DNA from: Volvox africanus | Lineage: Eukaryota; Chlorophyta; Chlorophyceae; Chlamydomonadales; Volvocaceae | Assembly (NCBI GenBank): GCA_030268105.1 | Contig: BSDZ01000010.1 | Coordinates: 4,936,001 to 5,000,000, forward strand | Length of the DNA: 64,000 nucleotides | Direction of reading: 5' to 3' | Part shown: positions 13,701 to 27,300 of the stretch, in pieces | Numbering within the stretch: the stretch's first letter is position 1 | How the letters are laid out: each line of letters starts with the position of its first letter | The notes under the pieces: generated by a model | Database searches by the model: none | Told to the model about the DNA's origin: nothing | Seen by the model: the letters and a program-made list of their open reading frames with translations, nothing else | Translations under genes and position numbers: made by a program

Positions 13701-15391
13701 TTTCGCAAGGGTGGATGGGCGTGCGCTTGCGTAGAGTTGTAGGTTGCGATTACCAGGCAGTTCGGTAGGGTAGCCCGTACTAACGCTCGCGTAGTAAGGG
13801 ATTATTACAACCGAGTAAATTGCCACCTGGGAGATTTCTTTTACGTCGTACTCCTCTACGTCCAACTCTCGATAATGAATTCTTGGAAACCCTTCATTTG
13901 TGCAGGTGATCTGGCCTCACCTGGATCCTATGAGCACTACCCGCCAGTCGATCTCTGCGGACCTTGACCATATGACTCGACTGCACGTCATATACATTGA
14001 GTGCGTGTGCGACGCGTGCATGGAGTTGGGGATGGGAAGCGCAGCAAAGCACTCTACCATGGCAAGGAAAAGCTCCTACCAAACCTGCACATTTCCTATG
14101 CGTAATAATCGTTGGGGCAATGTTGAGCATCTGGCACAACGCGATGCTCTTAATTCTCACCGCCTAACATGTATTATTGCACGCCCTTGGGGATTTCAGC
14201 TCTAACCCTTCCCTCCTGACCCGCTTCTCTGTATCTCACCCGATATACTTTCGAATCATCAATCCCCACACATACCCACCCAGCGACCCTTCCCGATCGG
14301 GATGGTTTTGCGGCACCAGACGAGCTAGCATATATGTTTTAATCCTTTCCTTCGTTTCTTCGGCCTTGCCTGCGCTTACTTCGGACTTGCCTCTAGCATT
14401 TTTCGGATCCACCGTTGTTCTCATGGCATGTGAATCCATCCATCCCTTAACCACAACTTGATGGGATTCGGGGACCCTTCACAATCCTCGGGTGCAGGTC
14501 GGGTGCGGGGGGTGCCAACGGCCGCGCAAGCACCCCCACCCTGTACCATCCACTCTATTGGGCGGCTTCGCAGAACCTGGATGATGATGATGAGCTAGCT
14601 GACCCTGGCAAGCCACCTTCAGGCCGCAAAGTGCGCGCTACGTGGGAAAACCTGCAGGCGGTGGTCGCGCGGTACCTGGACGAGGCGCGGGCGGCAGCAG
14701 ACTATTTCCAGGCGGCGGCTGTACTCATGGTGACTCACCTTAAGACCTCGCTGATCGAGGTACGATCGGGAAGCGTGCACGCATGCTTACTGTGTGATTA
14801 TGTGGATACCTATTCGGGAAGCGATTTGCTACCCATTCGTAGCCTTCGATTGGGAGAATGCGATGTCTGCTTTTCCGACGCCCTGTCCTATCCTGTCCTA
14901 TCCTGTCTTGTCCTGTCCTTCCTACTCTACCAATTGGTTCCATGGCTTTCTGGACTCCAGTCCTGAGCTCCCGCTCCTATCCCTGCGAACCCTGCCTGCA
15001 GTCCGGTAACGCGTTGCAGATCCTGCTGATGCAGTTGCGCACCGGCTTATCCACTGATGCCTCCGCCGACGCCAGGGAGGTATCCACACATTTAGACAGT
15101 TTGGCGGAGGGCCTGCGCACCTTGGCGGCTTCTGCAGAGCAGCACAGCAGCTGGGCACGACTGCTAACTCATCCTTCAACCACTAGCCTGGTGGGCTCCC
15201 TGGAGAGCCAGCTTGCGACGGCACGTGGAGTGCTGACTGCGCGGTGTGCGCTATGGGACGCGCTGGCGGGCTGGCGGCTCTTCCTGGACAAGCTGTACGA
15301 GGTGCCGTGCACTGATGAAGAGCGAGCGCGACTGGCAGCGGAGCTGCAAGAGCAAGTGGGACGTATCCGGATGCATGCGAGCAAGATCACG
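7723..15391 (+). other. Dynein tail region (DHC N-terminal domain 1)
   Basis: Exons read as 7723-7863, 8268-8582, 9120-9294, 9920-10559, 11018-11781, 12196-12337, 12708-12864, 13118-13247, 13906-13986, 14574-14759 and 15001 (or 15019)-15391, roughly residues 1-1040. Diagnostic blocks are [44 protein letters not shown] with [25 protein letters not shown], and [14 protein letters not shown]. In the family this region dimerises or docks intermediate and light chains and sets the position in the axoneme. The 9920-10559 and 11018-11781 exons carry Ser/Ala/Gln-rich inserts. The 12196-12337/12708-12864 junctions and the weak donor after 13986 are the least certain. Confidence 0.85.
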
Positions 15392-18300
15392 GTGAGGACC
15401 AGAACGGGCAATGGCCTGCGCTGGGAGAGAGTGATGACAGGCCAGGACGGGTCGCGTGGGCACCGAGGAATGAGCGAGTGAGGCCTGAAACGGTCAGTGG
15501 AATGAGGATGCAGCCTGGTAAGGGCAAAAGCGGCATCGGTATGAAGCTGGAGTGTGCACATTAATATACTGTAAGGGGCTCGGATGGATCGATAGCGCGG
15601 AACAATTGCAAAATAAGAGTCCCAAGGTGTGCACTTCTCCATATATTGCAGACTCAGCAATGCACCTGCCTGACTTTCTCTATGCGGTTCTGTCGCTTAT
15701 TCAGGCATTTGCCCTGGTAATCCGACATCTCCCTGTCATGATGACCATCTCTCATCCCTGTGTCGATGCAGTCCCTCCACACCGACGATGACCTGACCAG
15801 CACCCGGACAGTCACACCGGCGGAGCAGAAGCTGGGCGCCCACCTTAGTCTCCTGGTAAAATCATGGCAGGACATTCTGCCCATGGCGCAGCAGCTTGTG
15901 CACCCCGCCGTCAAGCCCCGGCATTTGCGAATGCTGCTGGGTTGGCTCTCAGCGCACCAGACAGCGGCGGCGGCCGGCACCAGCGGTGCCAGTGGCGGGG
16001 GACTATTCAACCCAGAGCTGGGTTCACCACTTCGAATGATGCAGAATCCGTACGCCGCGCTGCCGACGCATGTACGGCAGGACGACGCAGAGGTAGCAGC
16101 GGCTGCGGGGCGAACTTCGTTTGCACACCTGGTGACGGCGTGCAGTGAGTCAGCGGCGACACGGGCTCTCGTAATGCGGATCTCGCAGGTGCGCGATTGT
16201 TGGGGCAAAGGCTGCTAATGCAGGGTTAGATATGCGATACAGTCAACACATCAGTTATCACACTAGCGGCGTGGATCGAAGGAGCAGAAGGAAAACATAT
16301 TCTCCCTAGGGGGGATTTTATGACGCACATTCTACCGGGTCTCCTTTTTTCACGGATATAACGGGTCCCCATGCCATGGACATAACCTTGCGGGCCGTCA
16401 CATATGCCATTACGGCTCCTCCTTCGTTATATTGAATTGCGCTTCACGTTTATTGCACGTACAATACCCCTACCCAATGCCGCAGGTGGCTCTGGGCGAA
16501 GCTCAGCTGGTTTCCTGGCTCCGCTCTATCCAGGAGCGCATGCAGGCCATCCCCCTCACCTACAGTCAAGTCCGCACCTGGAACTCCTTCACTCCTACTA
16601 ACCTGCCCGAGGTGCTGGCCTCGCTTGTGGCGCTTGTGGCGGAGCTTGGCGGCGTGCAGCGCAGTCCCTTCTATTGCGGCGTGCTGCGGGAGTACGAGAG
16701 GGTCGAGCAGCTGCTGGGTGGGGTTCAGCGCAGCTTGCAGGTGAAACGAGGATACACAAAGGGAGAGTGCATGTGAGCGTACTGTTTTGCGACGGGGACA
16801 GAAAGATGTGAGTGTGGGTTTAAGTCGCGGCCATCATTTACTCCCCCCTCAGGCTCCAGTTCGACCGCTATGGTTCTATATGCTAATTCGCTGCTCCGCA
16901 CTCACGCATTTTCCCCAAGACAATTTCCTCCCTGGTGTTGCCCAATTGCAGGACGCCGCTGCCTGTCTGGACAAGTGGACCTACCTCAACCAGTTGCTGC
17001 ACAACCCAGTGGTGGCAGACGCCTGCCCTGATGCGGTGGCCTCCCTGGAGCTGCTGGGCACCTCATGGCGCAAGCTCAACATGGCAGCTATGGAGCAGCC
17101 CACGCTTACTGCGGCGGCGGTGGCGCTGCAGGTGCAGTCAAATAATTGGGTTGTTCTTCGGGTAGTTGTGCCATTGTCGTATTGAATATAACAATGGATC
17201 CTATGAAGAAGACGATATTCCGGTGTCAGGGTTCTTCAGCCCTATATGAAGGAAATAACAGCCCCACAGGAGGCTTAAAGCTGTGCATTCGCTATAAGGG
17301 ATGCAGGCAGGGATTGGGTTTAACGCCGGGGGTGTATGTTGGAGATAATAAAACGTTGGTGTGGCCCCGCTTCGATATTCCAAAATCCCACTAAAGAATG
17401 TCCGCTGTTGTATCGCTGCTCGCCGTACGTCTTGCCCTTATTCCCTCGTTGTACCTCTCACCTTGCCGTCCCGCCGGCTGTGGTTGGACTCGTGTGTCGT
17501 CCCCACTCCGTATGTCGGGGTTTTAGGTCTTCATCGTATCCACGCGCGTGGCCCTCCTCTCCTTCCATCCTCTATTGGCTGCCCCCGTGCCCACAGGATT
17601 GCAGGGTGCTGCTTGCGGGCTTCGATGCTATGCGGCGCAGCTGTGCGCAGACGGTGCTGCCAACGCTACGAGAGGCCTACCCGCGGTTGTGGCTCGTGGG
17701 AGACGAGGTGCTGATTGCGGCGCTGGCGGTGGGCAATGAGGTCGAGGCACTTCCCTCAGCGCTGCTTGAGGGATTGTATGGTGGCGCCCGTGCGCTGCAC
17801 ATCCAGCTCCACCATCAGATCGAGGTGAGTTTGGTGCATAGCGCATGTGTGTCCGGCGGGGGGAAGACGCATTGGACCAGCAAATGGCGCATTGTAAAGA
17901 GGGGGCATTGCAAGATCACGATGGGGTGCACGTACACATCTGGGAAGGGAGCGAAGTATAAGAATGAGTGAAGTATAAGAAATAAAGATACCTTATCACG
18001 TGTGTGTAAGCGTTACAGTGTGGCATTCCTCACCAGCGGCCCATTAACATGGTTGGATCTCTGCTTCTCCCTTCACGGGACGATATCATCCATCCACCCC
18101 AATCGACTTCAGCCCCTCTCCCCTCTCCCCTCTCCCCTCTCCCCTCTCCCCTCTCCCCTCTCCCCTCTCCCCTCTCCCCTCTCCCCTCTCCCCTCTCCCC
18201 TCTCCCCTCTCCCCTCTCCCCTCTCCCCTCTCCCCTCTCCCCTCTCCCCTCTCCCCTCTCCCCTCTCCCCTCTCCCCTCTCCCCTCTCCCCTCTCCCCTC

Positions 18301-21300
18301 TCCCCTCTCCCCTCTCCCCTCTCCCCTCTCCCCTCTCCCCTCTCCCCTCTCCCCTCTCCCCTCTCCCCTCTCCCCTCTCCCCTCTCCCCTCTCCCCTCTC
18401 CCCTCTCCCCTCTCCCCTCTCCCCTCTCCCCTCTCCCCTCTCCCCTCTCCCCTCTCCCCTCTCCCCTCTCCCCTCTCCCCTCTCCCCTCTCCCCTCTCCC
18501 CTCTCCCCTCTCCCCTCTCCCCTCTCCCCTCTCCCCTCTCCCCTCTCCCCTCTCCCCTCTCCCCTCTCCCCTCTCCCCTCTCCCCTCTCCCCTCTCCCCT
18601 CTCCCCTCTCCCCTCTCCCCTCTCCCCTCTCCCCTCTCCCCCCCTTGTCCTCCTTTACCCTCCGGCCTCTCCAACACGGCATCCGCAGCGAACTGGCGTA
18701 ACCTCGCGCTCTATTTCCTCAGCAAACTCCACCTTGCCACCCATGGGGCCCTTCCTTCTCCAGGACTCGGCGCCTCAGCCCCCGGCGGTAGTTGCTGTTG
18801 TTGGCTGCAATGGCGAGGTTTGCACTCTGCGCCAGCCGGTAGCCACCCAGGCACCCGGCAGCGTCCCACTACGATTGGAGGCTTTGTTACCCGCTTTAGA
18901 GGCGGAGCTGCGCTCCTCATTGGCGGCGCACACACGCGACTGCCTTCTAGCGTGCGGGTATATGTCACCGGACGTATGGGTGGCATCATTTCCCAGCCAG
19001 AGCGTGATGCTAGTAGATGCGGTGGTGTGGACGCAGACTGTGACGGGTACCCTTGAGCGCACGGCGCAGGGCGAGCGCGCTGCGCTGAGAAATTTGTTAG
19101 ACCAGTCGGTATTACGTCTGGAGACGATGGCGAGACAGCTCCGCGGCGCGATGGTCGCAGCGGCAGCAGCGCCTGATGGGACGCATGGACAGCCTGTACA
19201 GGGGCTGGGCTTTACGCATATGCAGGGGCAGCAGCAAGGGCATTTACCTGGAAATATGTACGGGCATGTGAGCATGGGGAGACAGGTGGAGGACCTTCCC
19301 TTGCGCGCCGCTCAGGCTGCGCTGACGGCTGTAGGCACCGCCACAGCGGCGGCAGCGGCCCCGATAACACGCTCTGATGGTGGCGAGCTGACAGACAATG
19401 ATGAATTCATTGAGCCTCCTATGATGGCGCCGCCGTCAGTGCAAGGGAACATTGGCAGCGCGCGGCTCAGCATGAACACGCCACAGCCGCCAACAGGGCC
19501 GCCACGGATGCCGGCATTTCTCGTGGCGCCGACGGCAGCGACAGCAGCTGCGGCGGCGGCGACGGCGACAGCTGCCGCGACAGCAGCTGTCCCGGCCGTC
19601 AATATTGATGGGGATCCTGTGGGTGCGGGGCCGTACTTGCCCCTCGGCTCTGGTGACCTGATCGGCCCCGCGTCTACAGCGATTTTCCTTCGTCCACGCC
19701 GCACCTCCATTCTTCTGCCGCCGCTGGCGCTGGCGGCCACAGAGAACTCGCCAGGCCCGGTGACATTAGCCCGCCAGACGGTCCGCGGCATCGAGCGGTT
19801 GCTGGCGGCGGGCATCTGCCATCGCCAGGCTGTCGAGGAACTGATCGGAGCGGAAGTGGCGGGTCCCGACTCATTCGACTGGCAGCGCAACGTGCGGCAT
19901 TACTGGGACGGAGAGCGCGGTGCTATTGAGGTGGCATTCGGCACGCAGCGCCAAGAGTACGGCTTCGAGTATGACGGGACGACGCAGGACGCGGTGGGAC
20001 TGGTATTGCCTATGGCGGTCCCGTCGTTGCTGGCGGCGGTGAGCGCACTGCAGGCTTCGCCAGTTGTCTCATTGGTCCGAGGTGAGAGTTGACGCTGTGG
20101 TTGATGTATCTGTTGTTGCAGAGAGACCGTGGCAACCCTTTACATGAAACGTTCAATAGTTTTTTTGCGTCTTTGTAATGGTCACTGGCTGCTGAGATAT
20201 AAGAGCTTGTCAGCATGCCAATGCATACCCAAAGCTAAGTGTGTAGGATAGGGGGGTACATCACCCGTGGCCACTAACCTGGCAGTCCCTACCTTCCCCG
20301 GTGTTTCGGGGCACCCTCATCCAGTCTCCCATGCCGACTTCTCCGAAATCAGTGGTTTTCCCAGGTTCAGCACCCACCACCAGCATCCAGCGAAATCTGC
20401 CGAATCAACTAAGGCGTCAACTCCGCTACTGGTCAGCTCGCAGGTCACTTTAATTGGGGTTGTCACCGTCCATCGACATGGGGGCACCCTGCCCTTAACA
20501 TCAGGGTCTTTGGCCCGCTCTCAGTCGGGGTAGAACCTGGAACTCCAGGGGCATATTAGTCGTGCCATAACAGTCGTGCCTGAACACGCTAAGTGTTTAT
20601 CAATACCGCGCATTCCTTCCTACTGGCTTCATTTGCCGCCTTGCATACCCTTCTTGGATTTGCGGAAGAGCGCAGATATTTACGTGCATCCTTATTTGAT
20701 GGCTGCCTCCGTTTCCACCTGACCTCTGCACCGCCTGAAATCCAGCCGATGGTGCTTGCAGCCCGGTCAACGCAGTGCGCGGGCTCTGCAGCCTGCTAGG
20801 ACGCCTGCACATGCACATGATGCTGGACGCAACAGCAGCGCCCGCCAGTATGGCGCGTACTTTCGCCACAGCAATACAGCTTAATGCCTGGCTGTCTATC
20901 GAGGGTTTGGAGCTGCTAGACCTGGCGGCTTTATCAGCTCTCAGTGAGCTTCTGCAGGGAATGCTTGCGGCAGCTGCGAACCGGCAGCCACAGATCCAGA
21001 TTGCAGGCGAGTCAATCCGCTCACCATGGGCGACTGCCACCGCTGTTAGCGCCGGCAGCAAGACAACTGGCCAGGTGCGTAAAGCTCGGACCGCTAGTGG
21101 GAGCGGCTCCGCAATGTCGCCACCGGCGGGCGTTGGAGGGGCTGGAGCCACCAGCGCTGCTGCCGGCCAGGGCAACATAGCGGCGATAAGCGCGGCCGGG
21201 TCAGCTTCTCCATCACCACCGTCGGCTTTACGTGGCGGCCGTGAGGCTGCGAGTGCAGCGTCCAGCGGCGCGCCAAATCCGGTGCGGATCACACCGGGCA

Positions 21301-24300
21301 TATTTTTGTCGTTGCCGATGGCTGCCTACTTGCCAGTCTCGCACGATGCGCCGGTGCCCTTTAATGACGCCTCCGGTGCTGCCGCCGCCGCGACATCATT
21401 CCTGACGGAGGCAAGCCATACACGGGGACCCTTTCCCCACGAGCTATGTGAGGTGGCACGTCGCGCCGGTCGCGCCGTGACGTTGCATAGCGCCGATCTG
21501 GCCGTGGCGCTAGAGGCAGGACTTCGCTGCGCCGGCCTGCGTGATGCGGCGGAGGCGGCACGTGCAGCGGCTTGCTGGTTTCGGCTAGCTTCAGTACAAC
21601 TGGCGTCGCCGCCTCAGCTGACACTGGACGCAGTCACCGTCCGCTCTATGCTGGTTTTCATCCATAGGGAGTGGTTGCAAGGCACCGGCCACAGCAGTGG
21701 GTCAGCCAATGCCACCACCATGCCAGCAGGCGGCGGCGGCAGTGGAGCCGCCACTACGGCAGCGACCAGTTCCTCAGCAACGCCGGGCCAGATATCAGCC
21801 GCTGCCGTGGCCGCTTCTAGCTCATGGCTAGCGCGTGTGGGTGGAAGTGCGCTCGATGCCTTGGACGCAGCCATGCGGGCAGTGGTATTGCCGTCGGCGG
21901 ATCCGGAGGATCTTGGCATGTTGACGCGGCTGCTTGACCAGGTGATTGGTTTCGCACAGCGCACCCCACCGCCGCCGGAGCTGGCGGGTGGGCCACAGCC
22001 GTCGTTCCCATCTGGCGCCAGCTCTGGCAGCAGCTCGCCGACGCTGATGCCCCCGCATCCGCCACCGCCGGTATTCAACGTGCGCGATGCCCTTCAGAGC
22101 GTACTCGCTACCGTTCGAGAGGTGATGGGTGTATCGGTGCCTCATGCTGCCAACAAACATGGTCACCCCGGGCGCGCTACCGGAAATGGTGATCACGCCG
22201 CCGGAGGCGGCTCGCCGCCATCTCCACTGCGACGCCGCGGCGGTGGGAGCGGAGCCGCAGCCCCTGCCGCGGCGACCACTACGACGGCACCCACCGCCGC
22301 CAGTGTCCCGCCGGCCCTGGCTGGAAGCATACCAGCAGATGTGGCGATCCCGCCACCCGAACCAGCTTGGAAGTCCCATCTAGCTGCACTGGCGTATGCT
22401 AATGCACCCTTCTTGATTGCGTCCGCGTCCTCCATTTATGATGCGCTGCTATCGCACCGTGTTGTGTTGATAGCGGGACCGCCAGGATGCGGCAAGACCA
22501 CCGCCTGGAAGGCGCTGGTGGGGGCAACACACGGCCTTGAGACGCTGGGTACGTCAGACGACCTATTGCACGTGTATAGCGAGACGCTGCATTCGCCGCG
22601 GCTGCAACTGGGTGCCAGCAACGGCGGCCGTTCCAAAGCTGACCAGCTCGGTGACATGAGTGCGGACGGCCGGCTTCCAACTGACTGGTTACTGCGCCGC
22701 TTGGACGGCACCTTACATTGGGCGCTGCGGCGGCGGCCGGAGGGTGTTAATGTACAGTCGGGCTCAGCAGCTGTGGTGGGAAGCTCTCCTAAATGGGTAG
22801 TATTTGACGGGCCGCTAGGGACGGCAAAAGCCGACGCCCTGGCAGTGCTGCTTCTCAGCCGGTCAGTCGTACTGAGCAGCGGCACCACAGTCGCGGAGCT
22901 GACTGGCGGCGTGAATTACATCTGGGAGACCTCTGACCTGGCGACGGCATCTCCGGCACTGCTGTCTGCGCTGCCGGTGGTGCACGTGGGAGGCGGCGGC
23001 GGCGCAGCGGGCATTTGGGATGTGGAGACCGCGCTGCAGGCTGGCGTGCGGTCTGTTGTGAAGCAGCAGGGCATGGTGCGCACGGGAGTTGTGACTTGGA
23101 TTCCGCTGGTGTTCGTTAAAGCAGTTCGGCGGAGAATTGAAATGGGCCATAGAAAAGTGGCCCATTATTGACTTGTACTGGGTCAAGATAGTAAGGCATC
23201 ATTACATGGAGGGGGGGGGCATTTGACAAGCGAAATTGCGTCGGCGACCCCGACTCAAGCCGACTGCAGTTCATTTTCATCCAGCAATGTTGCAGCGCAG
23301 CACTGAGATGTGATGGTATTTCCCCCGATAGCTGCAGCAGCCTTTGCCCCTGCCTAAACCCATGTCCCTCACGTCATATCAACTTTGCTTATTTTGATAG
23401 GTGCACTAAGTCCGTCACACGCTCGGCTACTTAGGGACGTCTGGGGACTGCACATCTCAGGTCCACGGCAACGTTCTCTGCAGCCTCTCGCTGTGTTATT
23501 TACTTCCGCCCATTTACACCACGATGCGTATACTTAGCAGCATGGCTTTTACTTTTGTATATTGGCTATCTCCAATATTTAATTTTAGTTCCCATGGCTC
23601 TGTCTCTTTCGAGCCACCGCACATGAGGCTCAACCCCATGTCGTCCTGCCAACGCAGTCCCCGCTGGTCACAGCCCGCTTCATGCGGCGGCTGGCGGCAC
23701 TGCTGGCCGCCTCTGTAGCCGGTTGCGAGTCGGTGATGCGCCGTATACGGGAGCGTGAGCGGGGCAACCACGGCCCACCTACGGGACTGACGCTGGTCTC
23801 TGGGCTGACGGCTGTCTTTGGCGAGGTGGTGCGGTCGTTAGATGTGCCATCGGATGCCACGTGGGCCCAACAGGTACGAGGAACGACCGCAGAAAGCGCG
23901 GTGAGGCTCGCAGTCACATGCGTATAGGCTCGCAGTTTCCTCCCGGCTCTGGCTTTTGCCACACATGACCTGTCCACGAGTGTTTTGGATCACATATTGA
24001 TGACAGTGTCTAACTGCGGATGTCTAAATTATCTGGGAGGTGTGGTACGCGCTCGCGTTGAAGGTACAAGTTTTATCGCGTCCTGTTGCAGCAGAAGCAA
24101 CAGATGAAGCTGCTGCTGTTATGTCGCGGGCGCTAACAGCGGTGCGTGTGCCATCACGTACCACGCAGACCCCCCCCCTCCCAGTGCTCTTTGGCTTCTC
24201 ATATGCAGCGATGCGTCACCCGGTTACAATTCTCTTACACCGCTTCTAGTACGTAAGACAGGATATCATTTCTCCCCTTCTGCCTCCTATTGGTCATATT

Positions 24301-27300
24301 GGTATTTATGTTTGTTACATCTCCCCCTTTGCCACCGCATTCGGTTCCATGGCTGCCTGCCCTGGCAGACCGCGGACCTGGAGCTGGCACTGGCCCGCTG
24401 CGCCGTTTTCGCCAGCTACTGGTCGTTGGCGGGGCAGGTGTTGGGCCCTGGCCAGCGTGCAGGAGTGGAGGCCGCCATCCGTGAGGCCGCCGCAGCTGCG
24501 GATCTGCACATGGTGCTGCCGCTGGGCGGGTCCCTGGCGACCTGGCTGGTGGCGCCCAAGCGTGGCGTGTGGGTACCCTGGGCCGCCACGCTGCACAGCC
24601 TGCAAGCTGACCGGCCGGCGATCGTGCCGGCAGTGCCACTGTCCCTCATCCCGACAGCGGCATTGAGGAGCAGCGACAGTGCAAACAGCACTGAAGCGCC
24701 CAATGCAGAATTTCACTATTACAGCGACGTACGCACCGGCGCGGGGTCCCTTGGGCTCTTTGTGCCCAGCGCTGCCACGCAGGCGCTGCAGTACGCGGCC
24801 CAGCTGGTGATCCAGGCGGGCGGCCATCCCGTGCTGGTGGGGCCACTAGGCAGCGGCCGGCGCACATTGCTGCACCACCTGCTTGCGACGGTGCCGATGC
24901 AGCAGCTCCAGAACACAGTGTCAGTGGTGCCGGCATGCGCGATGGCGTCGCCAACGGCGCTGCAGGCGGCAGTGATGTGGCACCTGGCACCGGGCGCTGG
25001 GGGCTCACTGCGGCCCACACCGGGACACAGGCTGGTGGTGGTGGTGGAGGACTTGAATGCGGCTGTAGTGGGCGGACACTTCGACGGCCGCCATGCTGGC
25101 GAGTTGACGGCGGCAGCACAGGCCGCTGGCGGTGGTGATGCGGCGGCGGCGGCGGTAGCAGGGCCTGCCGCTGCGGTGGCGGCCGGCTGCGAGGTGGAAA
25201 TAAAGTCGGGTGCACTGGAATGGCTCCGGCATGTCCTTGATGAGCGAGCAATACGTGACCCCGTATCAGGACTGAGGTACGGGCATACGATAGTGAGGGT
25301 GTTGGATATTGCACAGCTGTTTTGTGTGAGTGTGGATGGGTGGGTGGTGGGTGCGGCTTGCACGGAGCAGTTAAGGGTAGCGCTTGACCTTCGAACGCTC
25401 GGTGGCATGGACCCTGCAATTTTCCTCTTTCATATTCCCGCTGCGTCCTTTTCATTGCCTTCCTCTTCATCGCGCAGCCTTAACGTACTGTTGGTTATTT
25501 ACAAATTACGCAGTTGCCCACCAACGGTGACAGGCCGCTGCACTTCCTGGCTTTGGTAACCACTTTTATTTCAGCTGGCTTTCCCCTGTATGCTACTCAC
25601 GCATATCCCATATCGACGTCTTCCTTCCTCCGTTCCTGCCTTCTCCAATGACATTCCCAAACCCAGGCTTGCCCTTCGCGGCACGTGTATTGCGGCCACC
25701 TCCACACCGCATGGGTTGACGTGCGGAGCCGAGCAGATGGGAAGCCGCCTGCGCCGTCATCTAACACAGCTCCATGTCGATTCAGCGGCACGCTGCACTG
25801 CCGATTTCGCATCGCATGGGTCAGACAAGCCGCAGCCCAGCAGCCTCACAACCGTCTTCAGCCGGCCGGCAGTGATGTTAGCGCTGGCACAGCATACGGT
25901 GGCACACCTGGCGCATTGTGGGGTGCCGGAGGCGCTGGTGATGCCACTGGCGCCGGCAGGGGTGGTGCTGGCGGCGACGTTGGAGAGCGTCATACGAAAC
26001 GTTGCGGCGTTGACACACGCAGGTGTGACACCAGCGCTATGGCACTTCGACACTGCTGCCATGAGTGGCATCGTCCGGCGTGTTTGCGGAGCCGTAGCCG
26101 TGGCAAACGGCGCTGTGAGAGAGCTCACCGCTTCTGAAAAAGCCCAGGGATCGACCCATGGGTCAGGGATGTGGGGCCTGCGTGAAGTACTGCAGCGCCT
26201 GGCGTTTGAGGTAGGGCGCTCTGTAATGGGCCACTTGTCGGACAGTGCCTCCAGGGAGGCGTTGGCTAAGCTGCTGCTCCAAACCATGGGGCGCCATCTG
26301 GGCGCGCTTGCCTCGGGCCGACTGGACGTTGCCGTGGCGGCGGCACGGAATGTTCTGGATACGCCCCCACCGCCGCCTCCGGCGGCAGCGCTGGCACAGC
26401 AGCACCTACACGCACAGTCGCACGCGACGCCCGCCACATCGCAGCCGTCGGTACGAAACGATGCGGCTTCGCCAGCCACGCCGCCGCCACAGTCGTTGCA
26501 TCTAAAAGCGTTGGACAGTGATCCATTGGAAGTCCTGGCAGCTTGGGCGGACTACTCGAGCCGCGGCGCCGCTGACCTCCGGTCCTTGCGGGTTAGCCTG
26601 GCAGGACGAATCCCACCACGGGAAATTGACCTCCTGCTCGCGGCCTTAATGGGATCACTACCGGTGTACGATGACCCGGCGGAGCTCGCGGATGAACAGG
26701 TTCCGCTCTGGCCTGTCGATGGCGGTGGTGCGCTACGCTCCACGACGAGCGGCGGGCCACTGGCGACTGCGACGGCGCCGTGGGCGGCGGCAGATTCGTT
26801 CGGCCCGGACCCGGGTGCTGCTAGATGGATCATACGACGGCCTTTGAGTCACCCGGCGCTGCTGCGCCTGGTGCGCTCGCTGCTGGCGTCACACATTCGT
26901 GACGCCTTCAGGGACCATGGTGGGTCCATTCGAGTGCGCGGAGGCGGGGGCGGTGAAGCGCCCGCCGTAGCCGCGGGTATCTTCCGCAGCACTGACGATG
27001 TTCAGGCCACCAATGCAACGTCAATGCAACATGCGGCCGCGACCGCTGCGGCGGCTGCGGCGGCGGCCTTACACGCGGAGGAAACACTGTCGTTGCCACG
27101 GTGCAACATGGGTCCGCTGTCGTTGGCGCTGCTGGAAGATGCGGCGGGGCAGTGGGGATACGCAGAGATGGTGCGGCCGGTGGCGGCGGCTCTGTACTCC
27201 GGGTACTTCAGTGGAGGCAACGTTGTCTTGGTCGGCAGCAATACCGTGATGCTGGAACACACAGCAGGGCTCGCAGCCCTGGCCAGCGGCGCGAATGTCA

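Noticed and set aside
18113..18637. CRISPR array
   Set aside because: Units are 7 bp, directly abutting, with no spacers, and the genome is eukaryotic.
18002..18700. Long Pro/Leu/Ser heptad protein (and Arg/Gly/Glu protein on the other strand)
   Set aside because: It is only the translation of the CCCCTCT array, which lacks stops in all frames and lies in an intron between dynein exons.
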